Source: Dichotomicrobium sp046543175
GTDB taxonomy: Bacteria; Pseudomonadota; Alphaproteobacteria; Rhizobiales; Rhodomicrobiaceae
Length of the DNA stretch: 44,300 nt
Assembly (NCBI GenBank): GCA_046543175.1
Contig: JBKGZY010000003.1
Coordinates: 1-44,300, forward strand
Reading direction: 5' to 3'
Part shown: positions 1 through 9,600 of the stretch, one piece after another
How positions within the stretch are numbered: position 1 is the first letter of the stretch
Layout: each line of letters begins with the position of its first letter
Notes under the pieces: generated by a model
What the model was told of the DNA's origin: nothing
The model's database searches: none
The model's input: the letters and a program-made list of their open reading frames with translations, nothing else
Made by a program: the position numbers and the translations under genes

Positions 1-1
1 G

Positions 2-43
2 GCCGAGGACGTGACGGAAAGCAGTGACGACAGCAACACCTAG
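2..43 (+). CDS. C-terminal end of a gene upstream of phoB, possibly phoU (partial)
   Basis: An open frame enters from the left edge and gives 13 residues ending ESSDDSNT before a TAG at 41-43. It lies in the same direction as phoB, 125 bases ahead of it. In many alphaproteobacteria the gene just before phoB is phoU, a negative regulator of the PhoR kinase, so PhoU is a guess from position only. Thirteen residues cannot identify a family. A 105-nt repeat begins at the base right after the stop codon. Confidence 0.4.
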   Translation, partial: AEDVTESSDDSNT

Positions 44-148
44 AGCGCCGGGCGAAAAAGTGGAAACCGGTTTTTCGCAAACCCGGCGCGACAACCAGAG
101 ACTCTACAGCATCGGACGATCCGGATTTATCGCCCAATGCTGTAGCAA
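44..148 (+). repeat. 105-nt two-hairpin intergenic repeat, copy A
   Basis: This copy fills nearly all the space between the upstream stop codon and phoB. It contains two adjacent inverted repeats. The first has outer arms GCGCCGGG/CCCGGCGC around a core with GAAAAAGTGG and CCGGTTTTTC. The second has arms CTACAGCAT/ATGCTGTAG. A copy in the opposite orientation lies at 24787-24891, with the same length and only six differing bases by eye. The core resembles the palindromic intergenic repeats common in Hyphomicrobiales. If transcribed with phoB it would form two strong stems in the leader. Confidence 0.9.
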
Positions 149-168
149 GCACGCGAGAGCCGGTGACG

Positions 169-882
169 ATGTCCGCTAAGGTTCTGGTCGTCGAGGACGA
201 AGAGCCGCTGGCCATGCTCCTGCGCTACAACCTGGAGGCCGACGGCTTTTCGGTCACGACCGTCTCGCGCGGCGAGGATGCCGAGATCGTGGTCGCCGAG
301 GATGCGCCCGATCTGATCATTCTCGACTGGATGCTGCCCGGCATCTCCGGGCTGGAGCTTTGCCGCCGCCTGCGCACCGGCCGGGCCGGGCGCAATATCC
401 CGATCCTCATGCTGACGGCGCGCAGCGAGGAATCCGACCGCATCCGCGGCCTGACGACCGGCGCGGACGATTACGTGGTGAAGCCGTTCTCGCTGCCCGA
501 GCTTTTGGCGCGCGTGCGCGCGATCCTGCGGCGCACCAATCCGAACCGGCTGCAGGACACGCTCGAGGTCGGCGATATCGTCATGGACCGCGAGGCGCAC
601 CGGGTGCTGCGCGGCGGCCGCGAGCTTCGCATCGGTCCGACCGAATACCGGCTGCTGGAATTCCTGATGGAAAGCCCCGGCCGCGTTTTCACCCGCACGC
701 AGTTACTCGACGGCGTCTGGGGCCGCGACGTCTTCGTCGACGAGCGCACTGTCGATGTCCATATCGGGCGGCTGCGCAAGGCGCTGAACCGCGGGCGGGA
801 ACAGGACCCGATCCGCACGGTCCGCGGCGCCGGCTACGCACTGGGTGAAAACAGCAGCAAGAGATCCGGGGCGGGCGCGTAG
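169..882 (+). CDS. phoB: Phosphate regulon response regulator PhoB (OmpR/PhoB family)
   Basis: Two-component response regulator of 237 residues that, when phosphorylated by PhoR, activates phosphate-starvation genes. The receiver domain covers about residues 4-118, with acidic pocket E9-D10-E11, phosphoacceptor D53 (ILDWMLPG), T83 and K105 (DYVVKPF). A winged-helix DNA-binding domain covers about 130-230 (GPTEYRLLEFLM, RTVDVHIGRLRKAL, IRTVRGAGYAL), which is typical PhoB wording and length. I chose ATG 169; a GTG at 163 in the same frame is the alternative, and neither has a strong ribosome site. It follows a possible phoU tail, which supports PhoB over other OmpR-type regulators. Its 3' end faces gcrA with only 64 bases between. 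Confidence 0.93.
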   Translation: MSAKVLVVEDEEPLAMLLRYNLEADGFSVTTVSRGEDAEIVVAEDAPDLIILDWMLPGISGLELCRRLRTGRAGRNIPILMLTARSEESDRIRGLTTGADDYVVKPFSLPELLARVRAILRRTNPNRLQDTLEVGDIVMDREAHRVLRGGRELRIGPTEYRLLEFLMESPGRVFTRTQLLDGVWGRDVFVDERTVDVHIGRLRKALNRGREQDPIRTVRGAGYALGENSSKRSGAGA

Positions 883-946
883 CGCGCTTCAACAATCGCC
901 ACGAACACCCGCGCCACCCGTTTTCCTCACATCGGACACGCTCGCG

Positions 947-1474
947 TCAGGCCGCTTGCTTCTCGGCAGCGCGGCGGCGTTGCGCCGGCTGAAATGCCTG
1001 AGCCGCATGGCGCTCGCAATAGGGGCCCTCCGCCGCCTTGCGGCAGCCACAAAAGCCGAAGCCCGGCTGATCCGGATCGCCGATCGGCCAGCGGCAACTG
1101 CTTTCCTTCAACTCCAGAAGTCCCACGACCGGCCCTGTTTCAGAGGCGGGCTGCGCCACGGGGCGCAGCGCCGGCCGGCGCGCAGGGGCGGGCCAGGCCT
1201 GCAAGGCGTCCGGCTCGGCCTTGAGCGCCGCATTGCCGTTCACCGGGTATTGCGCCACAGCCCCGCCATCAGGCCTGTGCGTGCGCGGGCGCATCTTGAT
1301 ACGCGCGGCCCGGAAGCGCGACGCCGCGGCGCGCCCGGAAAGCCCGAGCCGGTGAACCTTGCCAATCACGGCATTGCGCGTGATGTCGCCGAATTGCTCG
1401 GCGATCTGGCTGGCCGTGTGCCCCTCGTTCCATAGTCTTGTCAGCAGCGCGACGCGCTCATCCGTCCATGCCAT
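947..1474 (-). CDS. gcrA: Cell-cycle transcription factor GcrA
   Basis: GcrA is an alphaproteobacterial sigma70-associated activator that acts at promoters carrying methylated GANTC (CcrM) sites and helps drive the cell cycle. The 175-residue product begins MAWTDERVALLTRLWNEG and continues with the helix-turn-helix segment GHTASQIAEQFG...RNAVIGKVHRLGLSGR, which is diagnostic. The C-terminal sigma-interacting part carries CRWPIGDP, FGFCGCRK and GPYCERHA, matching the usual GcrA end. A variable basic/proline-rich linker separates the two. The ATG at 1474 has a good GAGGAGG ribosome site, so a longer in-frame upstream start is not needed. It converges on phoB. Confidence 0.95.
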   Translation of the reverse strand: MAWTDERVALLTRLWNEGHTASQIAEQFGDITRNAVIGKVHRLGLSGRAAASRFRAARIKMRPRTHRPDGGAVAQYPVNGNAALKAEPDALQAWPAPARRPALRPVAQPASETGPVVGLLELKESSCRWPIGDPDQPGFGFCGCRKAAEGPYCERHAAQAFQPAQRRRAAEKQAA

Positions 1475-1901
1475 CAAAGCCTCCTCATGGCGATCTTCTC
1501 GGCACCGCGCAATGCCAGCGGCGCCGGCGCGCGCAGACGCAGCGCCAACAACCCCCGCTGGACGCAACGCGGCTACGCGCGGACCAATCTCGTGATCAGT
1601 GTCGAGAACGACGACAAACGCTGTACTGGGAAGATACTTTCGGCAGCGGAACGAAACTCTCGCCGGATCGCAGGAAACGCGCGACCGGATGAACGCTGGC
1701 CGAGGCGGAAACTGAGGACTAGAACCGGGCCGCCACCCCTGTCATACCGTCCGGCCCGCCAGTGTTGCGTTAGAGCAACTCGCATGGGCCTGTAACGATC
1801 CATTAACCAAGTGCCACGCCCGTCGGCAAAACTCAAACGCTGAGCCCCCTTTGCGGCCCGGATTGGCGGAAATTATTGCCGCACTGTGTCTTTTCGGCCA
1901 A

Positions 1902-1930
1902 TTGACACGATGCAGCGAAGTCGGGAATAT
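1902..1930 (+). promoter_or_regulatory. Candidate sigma70 promoter ahead of argD
   Basis: A perfect TTGACA at 1902-1907 is followed after 17 bases by GAATAT, a weak -10 match. TATGCT at 1928-1933 is a better -10 but sits 20 bases away. Transcription would start near 1937, only about ten bases before the terminator-like hairpin at 1948. Confidence 0.35.
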
Positions 1931-1947
1931 GCTTGTATTCCAAAGTC

Positions 1948-1967
1948 GCCGCGGGGCGGCTTTTTTT
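1948..1967 (+). terminator. Terminator-like hairpin with T-run upstream of argD
   Basis: GCCGC-GGG-GCGGC is followed at once by seven Ts, the form of an intrinsic terminator on the plus strand. No gene ends just before it. It lies 44 bases upstream of the argD start, so it either ends a short RNA from the gene-free stretch or acts as an attenuator in the argD leader. Confidence 0.5.
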
Positions 1968-2011
1968 GATTGGGCGTGCGTGCCCTGCAATCGAACCGAA
2001 AGTCTCCAGTG

Positions 2012-3211
2012 ATGCCGGCGGTGCTGCCAACTTACGCCCGCGCCGACCTCGTTTTCGAGCGCGGCGAGGGCGCCTATCTGTTTACAGCGGACGGCGAGCG
2101 TTATCTCGACTTCACCGCGGGCATTGCCGTGAACGTACTGGGACACGCGCATCCGAAACTTGCCGAAGCGCTTTCCGATCAGGCGCATAAGCTGTGGCAC
2201 ACCTCCAACCTGTTCCGCGTCGCCGGGCAGGAGCGGCTGGCCGAGCGGCTGTGCGCCGCGAGTTTCGCGGACACGGTGTTCTTCACCAACTCGGGGGCCG
2301 AGGCGCTGGAATGCGCCATGAAAATGGCCCGGAAATTTCATTCGGCCGGGGGGGCGCCGGAACGCTACCGGCTCATCACCTTCGAGGGCGCGTTCCATGG
2401 CCGGACGCTGGCCACCATCGCCGCCGGCGGGCAGGAAAAGATGCTCAGCGGTTTCGGCCCGCCGATGCCTGGCTTCGACCAGGTGCCGCTCGGCGACATC
2501 GAGGCGGTGCGCGACGCGATAACGCCGGAAACCGCGGGAATCCTGATCGAGCCAATTCAGGGCGAAGGCGGCGTCCGCCATCCGGGCTGGCCGTTCCTGC
2601 GCGCGCTGCGCGAACTGGCCGACGCGCACGACCTGCTGCTGATCCTGGACGAAGTGCAGTCCGGCATCGGCCGGACCGGCCGGTTTTTCGCCCATGAGCA
2701 CGCCGGCATTGCGCCCGACATCGTGGCGGCGGCCAAGGGGCTGGGCGGCGGCTTCCCCGTCGGGGCCTGTCTTGCGACCGAGCGGGCGGCGCATGGCATG
2801 ACCGTGGGCACCCACGGCTCGACCTTCGGCGGCAACCCGCTGGCAATGGCGGTGGCCAACGCCGTGCTCGACATTGTGCTGGAGCCCGAATTTCTGGCGC
2901 ATGTGCGCCAAATCGGGCTAAGGTTGCGCCAGCGGCTGGCGGAGATCAGCGACGCGCATCCCGGCATGATCGAAGAGGTGCGCGGCGAGGGGCTGTTGAT
3001 CGGTCTGAAATGCACCCCGCCCGTGGGCAATGTGGTCGCTGCGCTGCGGGCACAGCATATGCTCGCAGTGGCCGCAGGTGAGAACGTCGTGCGTCTCGTG
3101 CCGCCGTTGAACATAGGCGAAGACGAAGTCCGCGAGGCCTGCGCGCGTCTCGACGCGACGCTGTCGGCGCTCAGCGAAGCGGATACGGCGCGCGCGACGC
3201 CTCACGGCTGA
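2012..3211 (+). CDS. argD: Acetylornithine aminotransferase
   Basis: Class III PLP aminotransferase of 399 residues that converts N-acetylglutamate semialdehyde to N-acetylornithine in arginine synthesis; this family often also serves as succinyldiaminopimelate aminotransferase. Landmarks are NSGAEALECAMKMAR, FEGAFHGRT, EPIQGEGGVR, the cofactor segment LILDEVQSGIGRTG and the PLP lysine K242 in AAAKGLGGGFP, followed by HGSTFGGNPLA. I chose ATG 2012 (MPAVLPTYARADLVFERG), which fits the family's N-terminus; a start at 1970 would overlap the T-run of the hairpin just upstream. argF follows after 65 bases and hslO directly after that, a grouping seen in Hyphomicrobiales. Confidence 0.95.
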   Translation: MPAVLPTYARADLVFERGEGAYLFTADGERYLDFTAGIAVNVLGHAHPKLAEALSDQAHKLWHTSNLFRVAGQERLAERLCAASFADTVFFTNSGAEALECAMKMARKFHSAGGAPERYRLITFEGAFHGRTLATIAAGGQEKMLSGFGPPMPGFDQVPLGDIEAVRDAITPETAGILIEPIQGEGGVRHPGWPFLRALRELADAHDLLLILDEVQSGIGRTGRFFAHEHAGIAPDIVAAAKGLGGGFPVGACLATERAAHGMTVGTHGSTFGGNPLAMAVANAVLDIVLEPEFLAHVRQIGLRLRQRLAEISDAHPGMIEEVRGEGLLIGLKCTPPVGNVVAALRAQHMLAVAAGENVVRLVPPLNIGEDEVREACARLDATLSALSEADTARATPHG

Positions 3212-3276
3212 CCCTTCCCGTCGGACCCGTTTCGCCGCATCTGGCGCCCGGCCAGCCCGGTTGATAGGAACCCGCT

Positions 3277-4200
3277 ATGACACCCCGTCATTTCATCGAC
3301 CTGAACACGCTCGACGTGCCGGATCTGCACCGGCTGCTGCAACGCGCCCATGCGATGAAGGCGCGGTTTCAGCGCGACCGGCTGTCGATCGCCCATCTGG
3401 CGCGCGGCCAGGTGCTGTCGATGCTGTTCTCCAAGCCCTCCACGCGCACGCGGGTCTCGTTCGACGTGGCCATGCGCCAGCTCGGGGGGGAAACCATCGT
3501 CCTGAACGCCGCCGAACTGCAACTCGGACGCGGCGAGACGGTTGCAGATACCGCACGGGTCTTGTCGCGCTATGTCGACATCATCATGTTACGAACGACT
3601 GAGCATGCGGAACTGCTGGAACTGGCCGAGCATGCGGACGTGCCGGTGATCAACGGCCTGACCAATTACTCGCACCCGTGTCAGGTCTTTGCCGACATCA
3701 TGACCTTCGAAGAGCAGCTCGGCGCCATCGGCGGACGCACGGTCGCGTGGATCGGCGACGCGAACAACAACGTTGCGACGTCATGGATTCATGCCGCGTC
3801 GATGTTCGGGTTCACCTTGTCGATCGCGTGCCCGCCGGCTTACCAGCCCGAACGCAAGCTTATCGACGAATGCACGGCGCGCGGCGGCAAAGTGGTTATT
3901 CACGAGGATCCGAAGGAAGCGATTGCCGGCGCCGACTGCGTACTGACCGATGTCTGGGTGTCGATGGGGCACGACGACGGCGAGCAGCGCCGGAAGCTGT
4001 TGCGGGACTATCAGGTCGACGCGGCGCTGATGAGCCATGCCGCCCCGCATGCTATATTCATGCATTGCCTGCCTGCCCAGCGCGGCTACGAGGTCACGGG
4101 CGAGGTGATCGACGGGCCGCAATCCGTGGTTTTCGAGGAGGCTGAAAACCGCATGCATGCGCAGCGGGCAATTCTGGCTTGGTGTCTAGAGGCGGAGTGA
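3277..4200 (+). CDS. argF: Ornithine carbamoyltransferase
   Basis: Catalyses carbamoyl phosphate + ornithine to citrulline, a cytosolic step of arginine synthesis. The 307-residue protein has the carbamoyl-phosphate loop S55-T56-R57-T58 (SKPSTRTR), the HPCQ motif (NYSHPCQVFAD), the ornithine-side D-V-W-x-SMG segment (TDVWVSMGHDD) and the HCLPAQRGYEV motif at 263-273 with the catalytic cysteine C264. Length and motifs are those of anabolic OTCases. The start at 3277 gives the standard N-terminus PRHFIDLNTLD. The stop codon TGA at 4198-4200 is directly followed by the hslO ATG, so the two are probably cotranscribed with argD. Confidence 0.96.
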   Translation: MTPRHFIDLNTLDVPDLHRLLQRAHAMKARFQRDRLSIAHLARGQVLSMLFSKPSTRTRVSFDVAMRQLGGETIVLNAAELQLGRGETVADTARVLSRYVDIIMLRTTEHAELLELAEHADVPVINGLTNYSHPCQVFADIMTFEEQLGAIGGRTVAWIGDANNNVATSWIHAASMFGFTLSIACPPAYQPERKLIDECTARGGKVVIHEDPKEAIAGADCVLTDVWVSMGHDDGEQRRKLLRDYQVDAALMSHAAPHAIFMHCLPAQRGYEVTGEVIDGPQSVVFEEAENRMHAQRAILAWCLEAE

Positions 4201-5211
4201 ATGGCTGGAGAATACGGCGGGACCAGACCGGATGGCGACGTGCTCGACCAGACTGAGGGCAAACTGGTCGGCGAACTGGAAAATTATGTGTTGCCCTTTC
4301 AGATCGAAAGCGCCGGCGTGCGCGGGCGACTCGTGCGCCTGGGGCCGGTCGTGGACGACCTGCTTTCGCGCCACAACTATCCGGAGCCGGTATCCCGCCT
4401 GCTGGGCCAGGCGATCCTGCTCACCGTGATGCTCGGCGCGTCACTGAAGTTCAACGGCAAGCTGACATTGCAGACCAGCTCGGACGGGCCGATCACCTTT
4501 CTGGTGGTGCAGTTCCGCGCGCCGGGTGACGTGCGCGCCTATGCCAGCTATGAGGACGAGAGCGTCGCGCAGGCGATCGAAGCCGCCGGCGACGGCGAGC
4601 CGCGCCTGCTCGGCAACGGCCACATGGCCATGACCATCGAGCCCGGCGGCGGCATGGAGCGGTATCAGGGCTTCGTCGAGTTGGAGGGCGAGGACCTCGT
4701 CGATGCCGCGCACACCTATTTCCGTCAGTCCGAGCAGATCCCGAGCCTGCTGCGCGTGGCGGTCGCGCCCCAGTTCGTGGGCGGACGCGACGGCGAACGC
4801 GGCGGCTGGGCCTGGCGGGCCGGCGGGCTCATGATCCAGAAAATCGGCGCGGAAGGCGGGCGTGGCGCCATCAACGCGGCCGCGGCCGTCAGCGACAGCG
4901 AGGAGGACTGGAACCGCGCGTCGATGCTCGGCGCGACGGTGGAGGACCACGAAATCCTTGATCCGACCCTGTCGCCCGAGCGTTTACTCATCAGGCTCTT
5001 TCACGAGGAGCGCGTGCGCGCCTTTCCCGCAAGCGCGATCAATGCCTACTGCCAGTGCTCGCGCGAACGGGTGGCGGACCTGCTGACGCGGTTTCCGAGT
5101 GACCGGCTTGAGGAGATGGTTCAGGATGGCAAGGTGTCGGTGACCTGCGAATTCTGCAATCGCGAATACGACTTTGACCCCGATGCAATCCGCGAACAGG
5201 CGAGCGGTTGA
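4201..5211 (+). CDS. hslO: Redox-regulated chaperone Hsp33
   Basis: Cytosolic holdase chaperone that is activated when oxidants release its zinc. The 336-residue product has the N-terminal Hsp33 domain (FQIESAGVRGRLVRLGPVVDD is the typical opening) and four C-terminal zinc-binding cysteines: C284 and C286 (CQC) and C316 and C319 (CEFC), then the usual NREYDFD tail. The ATG directly abuts the argF stop, which indicates cotranscription and translational coupling with the arginine genes. The first 20 residues or so (AGEYGGTRPDGDV...) precede the conserved domain and look unstructured, which is common in alphaproteobacterial Hsp33. Confidence 0.95.
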   Translation: MAGEYGGTRPDGDVLDQTEGKLVGELENYVLPFQIESAGVRGRLVRLGPVVDDLLSRHNYPEPVSRLLGQAILLTVMLGASLKFNGKLTLQTSSDGPITFLVVQFRAPGDVRAYASYEDESVAQAIEAAGDGEPRLLGNGHMAMTIEPGGGMERYQGFVELEGEDLVDAAHTYFRQSEQIPSLLRVAVAPQFVGGRDGERGGWAWRAGGLMIQKIGAEGGRGAINAAAAVSDSEEDWNRASMLGATVEDHEILDPTLSPERLLIRLFHEERVRAFPASAINAYCQCSRERVADLLTRFPSDRLEEMVQDGKVSVTCEFCNREYDFDPDAIREQASG

Positions 5212-5325
5212 ACGCGCCGGCGCATCGCGTTCACAAGGCGTTGCAACCAAAGGCGAACAATTCATTGCGTATCCACTGTGGGGCGCGCAAAACCTTGCAT
5301 AGTGTTTTTGCTTTAGGGTCGTTTC

Positions 5326-6675
5326 ATGCTCCAGCAGCGCCCCACTGAAGAAAACCGGGCGTATCGCGAAAGCGAACCTGACACGCCGCGGCGAACTTTC
5401 GTCGGCACGCTCGCGCGCGCTGGGCGCCTGCTCTTGCAGATATTGCTGCCGCTCGCGCTGCTCGCGGGGGCCTACGCCGCCTATCAGTGGCTTCTCGCCA
5501 CCAAGCCGAGTGTCCCGACCCAGCCGCCGCAGGAGACCGCCGCACCGGTGCGGACGGCAACGGTAACGTATTCCAGCTACCAACCGCAGCTTACGCTTTA
5601 CGGCGAGACGGTGGCGGGGCGCGAAGTGCAGTTGCGCGCGCTCGTTACCGGCGAGGTCACCGAGGTTTCCCCCGACCTGCGCGAAGGCGGCGAAGTCGCC
5701 GAGGGCGACCTGCTTCTGCGCATCGAACCCTTCGATTACGAGGTCGCGCTGGAAGAAGCCGAGGCGCAGATCGCCGAAACCGAGGCGCATCTCGCGGAAA
5801 ACGAGGCGCAAGTCCGCGCCGCCGAGACAGCGCTGGTACGCTCGCGCGAGCAGCTTGAGATCGCGCAGAAGGATCTGGAGCGGGCCGAGCGGCTCGTGGA
5901 CACCGGCGCGGTGTCGCAGCAGACGCTGGATCAGCGCCAACTGACCGTCAGCCAGCGCCAGGACGCGGTTGAGCAAGGCGAAATCAATTTGTCCGTCCTG
6001 AAAGCGCAGGCGGACCAGCAGCAGGCCGCTCTTCGGCGCTTGCGCGCGACGAAGCGCACCGCCGAGCGCAATCTGCAAGACACGCGCCTGACCGCCCCGT
6101 TCGACGCCTATATCAGCGAGCCAAACGCGGAAGTCGGCAAGGTGCTGAGCAGCAACGACGCGGTCGCCACGCTGATCGACAGATCCTGGATCGAGGTTCG
6201 GGTCACGCTGAGCGACGCGCAATACGGCCGTATCGTGCGCGAGACCGGCGGCGTGCTCAACCGGCCGGTGGCGGTGCGCTGGTATGTCGGAGACGAGCCG
6301 TTCGTCTATGACGCCGAGATCGTGCGCGTCGGCTCGCGCATCCAATCCACCAGCGGCGGGGTGAATGTATACGCGCGCCTGGACAACCCGCTGGAGCCGA
6401 CGCCGTTGCGCCCCGGGGCGTTCGTGGAAGTGCGCGTACCCGATATCCGGCGCGACGACGTCGTCCGGCTGCCCCAGACCGCGCTTTACAACAACGATCA
6501 CGTCTACGTTATCGTGGATGGCCGCCTGGAACGGCGCGATGTCACGCAGGTCGGCGGGTCGGACGGATACGTGCTGGTGCGCGGCAATCTCGAAGACGGC
6601 GAAACGGTCGCCACCACGCGGCTGGCCCGCCCGGGCGACGGCGTGAAGGTCGAGGTCGTGAACACAGATGGCTGA
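5326..6675 (+). CDS. RND efflux periplasmic adaptor (HlyD/MFP family)
   Basis: Membrane-fusion protein of 449 residues that links an inner-membrane RND pump to an outer-membrane channel. A transmembrane anchor lies near residues 30-50 (LLLQILLPLALLAGAYAAYQW). A lipoyl-like half (EVQLRALVTGEVTEVSPDLREGG) follows, then a long alanine/glutamate-rich coiled-coil hairpin about 135-250, the second lipoyl half (TRLTAPFDAYISEPNAEVGKV), and a beta-barrel and membrane-proximal part to the end. Its last 8 bases overlap the permease start (ATGGCTGA), so the pair is translationally coupled. No outer-membrane factor gene is present; TolC elsewhere in the genome would be needed. The substrate cannot be told from the sequence. 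Confidence 0.9.
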   Translation: MLQQRPTEENRAYRESEPDTPRRTFVGTLARAGRLLLQILLPLALLAGAYAAYQWLLATKPSVPTQPPQETAAPVRTATVTYSSYQPQLTLYGETVAGREVQLRALVTGEVTEVSPDLREGGEVAEGDLLLRIEPFDYEVALEEAEAQIAETEAHLAENEAQVRAAETALVRSREQLEIAQKDLERAERLVDTGAVSQQTLDQRQLTVSQRQDAVEQGEINLSVLKAQADQQQAALRRLRATKRTAERNLQDTRLTAPFDAYISEPNAEVGKVLSSNDAVATLIDRSWIEVRVTLSDAQYGRIVRETGGVLNRPVAVRWYVGDEPFVYDAEIVRVGSRIQSTSGGVNVYARLDNPLEPTPLRPGAFVEVRVPDIRRDDVVRLPQTALYNNDHVYVIVDGRLERRDVTQVGGSDGYVLVRGNLEDGETVATTRLARPGDGVKVEVVNTDG

Positions 6676-9600
6676 TCATCCCGACGGGCGGCCCGGCCTG
6701 ATCGGCCTGTTCGTCCGGCACCCGACCGCTTCCAACCTGCTGATGATCGCCATCATCGTGATGGGGCTGTTCGCCACCAGCCGGCTCAACACGCAATTCT
6801 TTCCCACCGTCGAAATCCCGGCAATCACGGTGACGGTCGAATGGTCCGGCGCCAGCGCGCTCGACGTGGAAAGCAACATCATCGACGCGCTCGATCCCGA
6901 GCTGCGCTTTCTCGACGATGTGGACGAGATCACCGCCGTCGCACGCGAAGGCGTCGCGGTTTTCACCATCGAGTTCTTCGGCGATGCCGACATGCAGAAG
7001 GCGCAGTCCGATGTCGAGCAGGCCGTCGACGGCGTCACCACCCTACCCGAGGCAGCGGAAGAACCGACGATCCGGCGCGTCACTTTCTATGAGCCCGTCG
7101 CCAAGATCGCCGTCTCCGGACCGTTTTCCGAACGCACGCTCAAGGACTACGCCAAGCAGATCCGCGACGGCCTGCTGGATGCCGGCATCGACAAGGTGGA
7201 GTTCACCGGCGCGCGCGACGAGGAAATCTGGGCGACCATCCCGGAAGCGGAACTGCGCCGGCTCGATCTGAGCGTGCAGCAGGTCGCCACGCGCCTTCGC
7301 GAAGAGACCGAGGATCTTCCCTCGGGCGTGGTTGAAGGCGAATCCGAGATCCAGCTCCGCACCCTCGCCAAGCGGCGTACCCCCGAAGAGATCGCGCGGA
7401 TCGAGGTCAAGTCGGACGCCTCGGGCAACAAGGTGCTGCTGCGCGACATTGCCAGGGTCGAGCCACGCTTCGACGACCAGGCCGTGATCGGGCTACATGA
7501 CGGCGGCCGCGCGATCCTGCTTCAGGTCCAGCGCGCCGTGACGGCCGACACGCTCCAGACCATGGAGACGATGAAGGCATATCTCGAGCGCGCGCTGCCC
7601 ACGCTGCCGGAAAGCCTGACCACCAAGGTCTACGACATCCGCGGCGAATACGTCACCCAGCGCCTCGGCATCCTCATCAAGAACGGTTTGCAAGGGCTGG
7701 TGCTCGTGCTGATCGTGCTGTTCCTGTTCCTGAACATGCGCATCGCGTTCTGGGTGGCCGCCGGCATCCCCATCGCATTCCTGGCGACGCTGGTGGTCAT
7801 GTTCCTGTCGGGCCAGAGCATCAACATGATCTCGATGTTCGCGCTGATCATGATGCTGGGCATTATCGTGGACGACGCCATCGTGGTCGGCGAGGAAACC
7901 GCGACCCGCCAGAGCCTCGGCGAAGGGCGCATGGAATCCGCGGAGAACGGCGCCAAGCGCATGTTCACGCCAGTCACCGCGGCGAGCCTGACGACGATGG
8001 CCGCGTTCCTGCCGATCTTCATCATCGGAGGGCGGATCGGTGATGTCATGGTGGCGATTCCGCTGGTCGTGATCGCCGTCCTGGCCGCCAGCCTGGTCGA
8101 GAGCTTCCTGATCCTGCCCGGCCATCTCAGCCACAGCTTCGGCAACCTCAACCGTCCGCCGAGCGCGTTCCGCCGCGTCTTCGACCGCGGGTTCCACGGG
8201 TTCCGCGAGGGGCCGTTCATGGCGCTGGTGCGGTTGAGCTACGACTGGCGTTACACCACGCTGGCCTTCACCATCGGCGCGATGATCGTCGCCATCGGGC
8301 TGATCTCCGGCGGGCGCGTCGGCTTCCAGTTCTTCCCTTCGCCGGAATCGGAAAACATCTCCGCGGAAGTCGAATTCGCCGCCGGAACGCCGGAAGCCGA
8401 GCGGATCGCGGCCCTGAAACGCATCGAGGACACGCTCTACGAGACCGAGGCGGAACTGACCGGCGGCGAAGGCGGCCTGGTCGTGACAGCCTTCACCACG
8501 CTGGGCAAGGCCGGACGCAGCCAGAGCGACACGATCTCCGAGATCGCGGTGCAGCTTACGCCGAGCGAGGCGCGCACGATCCGCACGGCGACCGTGATGC
8601 AGGCCTGGCGCAAGCGCCTGCCTGACATCCCCGGCGTGCAGCAGGCCACGGTGCGCACCGAACAGGTGGGCCCGCCGGGACGCGATATCGACGTCAAGTT
8701 GCAGAACGCGCCGATCGAAGATCTCAAGGCCGCAGCCGAGGAGGTCAAGGCGGCGCTGGCCGGCTATCCCGGCGTCACCGCCGTCTCCGACGACATGCCC
8801 TACGGCAAGCGCGAACTGGTCGTCGAAGTGACGCCGCGCGGCCTCGCGCTGGGCTTCACGGCGGAAAGCGTGGGCGCCCAGTTGCGCAACGCCTTCGACG
8901 GCGCCATCGCCACCCGCTTCCCCCGCGAGGACGAGGAGATCACCGTGCGCGTCCTGCGCGAGCAGCAGGGCGAGGGCGCGCAGGCGCTGGAGAACTTCCA
9001 TCTCCGTGCATCCGACGGCACCTTCGTGCGCTTCCCCGAGGTCGCGCGAATACGTGAACAGGCGGGCTTTTCCATAATCCAGCGCATCGACGGCAAGCGG
9101 ACCGTGTCGGTGACCGGCGACATTGACGCCGACGCCAACAGCGTCGCCAATGTCGTGCAGCAGTTGCGCGCCGACGTGCTGCCCGGACTCGTCGAGCGTT
9201 ACGGCATCGACTACGACTTCGGCGGCCGGCAGGAGGACCGGCAGGAATCCTTCGCCGATCTCCAGACCGGCGCGGTCGTCGCGCTGATTCTGATCTTCGT
9301 AATCCTTGCCTGGGTGTTCGGCAGTTACGTTCAGCCGCTGGCGGTGCTCGGCATCGTGCCGTTCGGGCTGGTGGGCGCGATCCTCGGGCATCTGGTCATG
9401 GACACGCCGCTGACGATCATCAGCCTGATCGGGCTGCTCGGCCTGTCCGGCATCCTGGTGAATGACTCCATCATTCTGGTGTCGCAGGTGAACGAACGCC
9501 GCAATAACGGTGATGACCTGCGCGAGGCGGCCGTCGGCGCCTCATACGATCGCCTGCGCGCGGTGCTGCTGACCTCGCTGACCACGATCGGCGGGCTGAC

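Larger units (their letters stand above)
1475..2011. other. 537-nt gene-free stretch between gcrA and argD
   Basis: No open frame here has a convincing start, ribosome site or protein family; the small frames seen are reverse-strand or out-of-frame noise. The left part must hold the gcrA promoter. The right part is less GC-rich and holds a TTGACA-type promoter candidate (1902-1930) and a terminator-like hairpin with seven Ts (1948-1967), both just before argD. Confidence 0.6.

Noticed and set aside
7493..9391. Very long minus-strand open frame opposite the RND permease
   Set aside because: It is rich in His, Asp, Gln and Arg with no family pattern, and arises because GC-rich third positions remove stops from the opposite strand. 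The sense frame is a clear RND permease.
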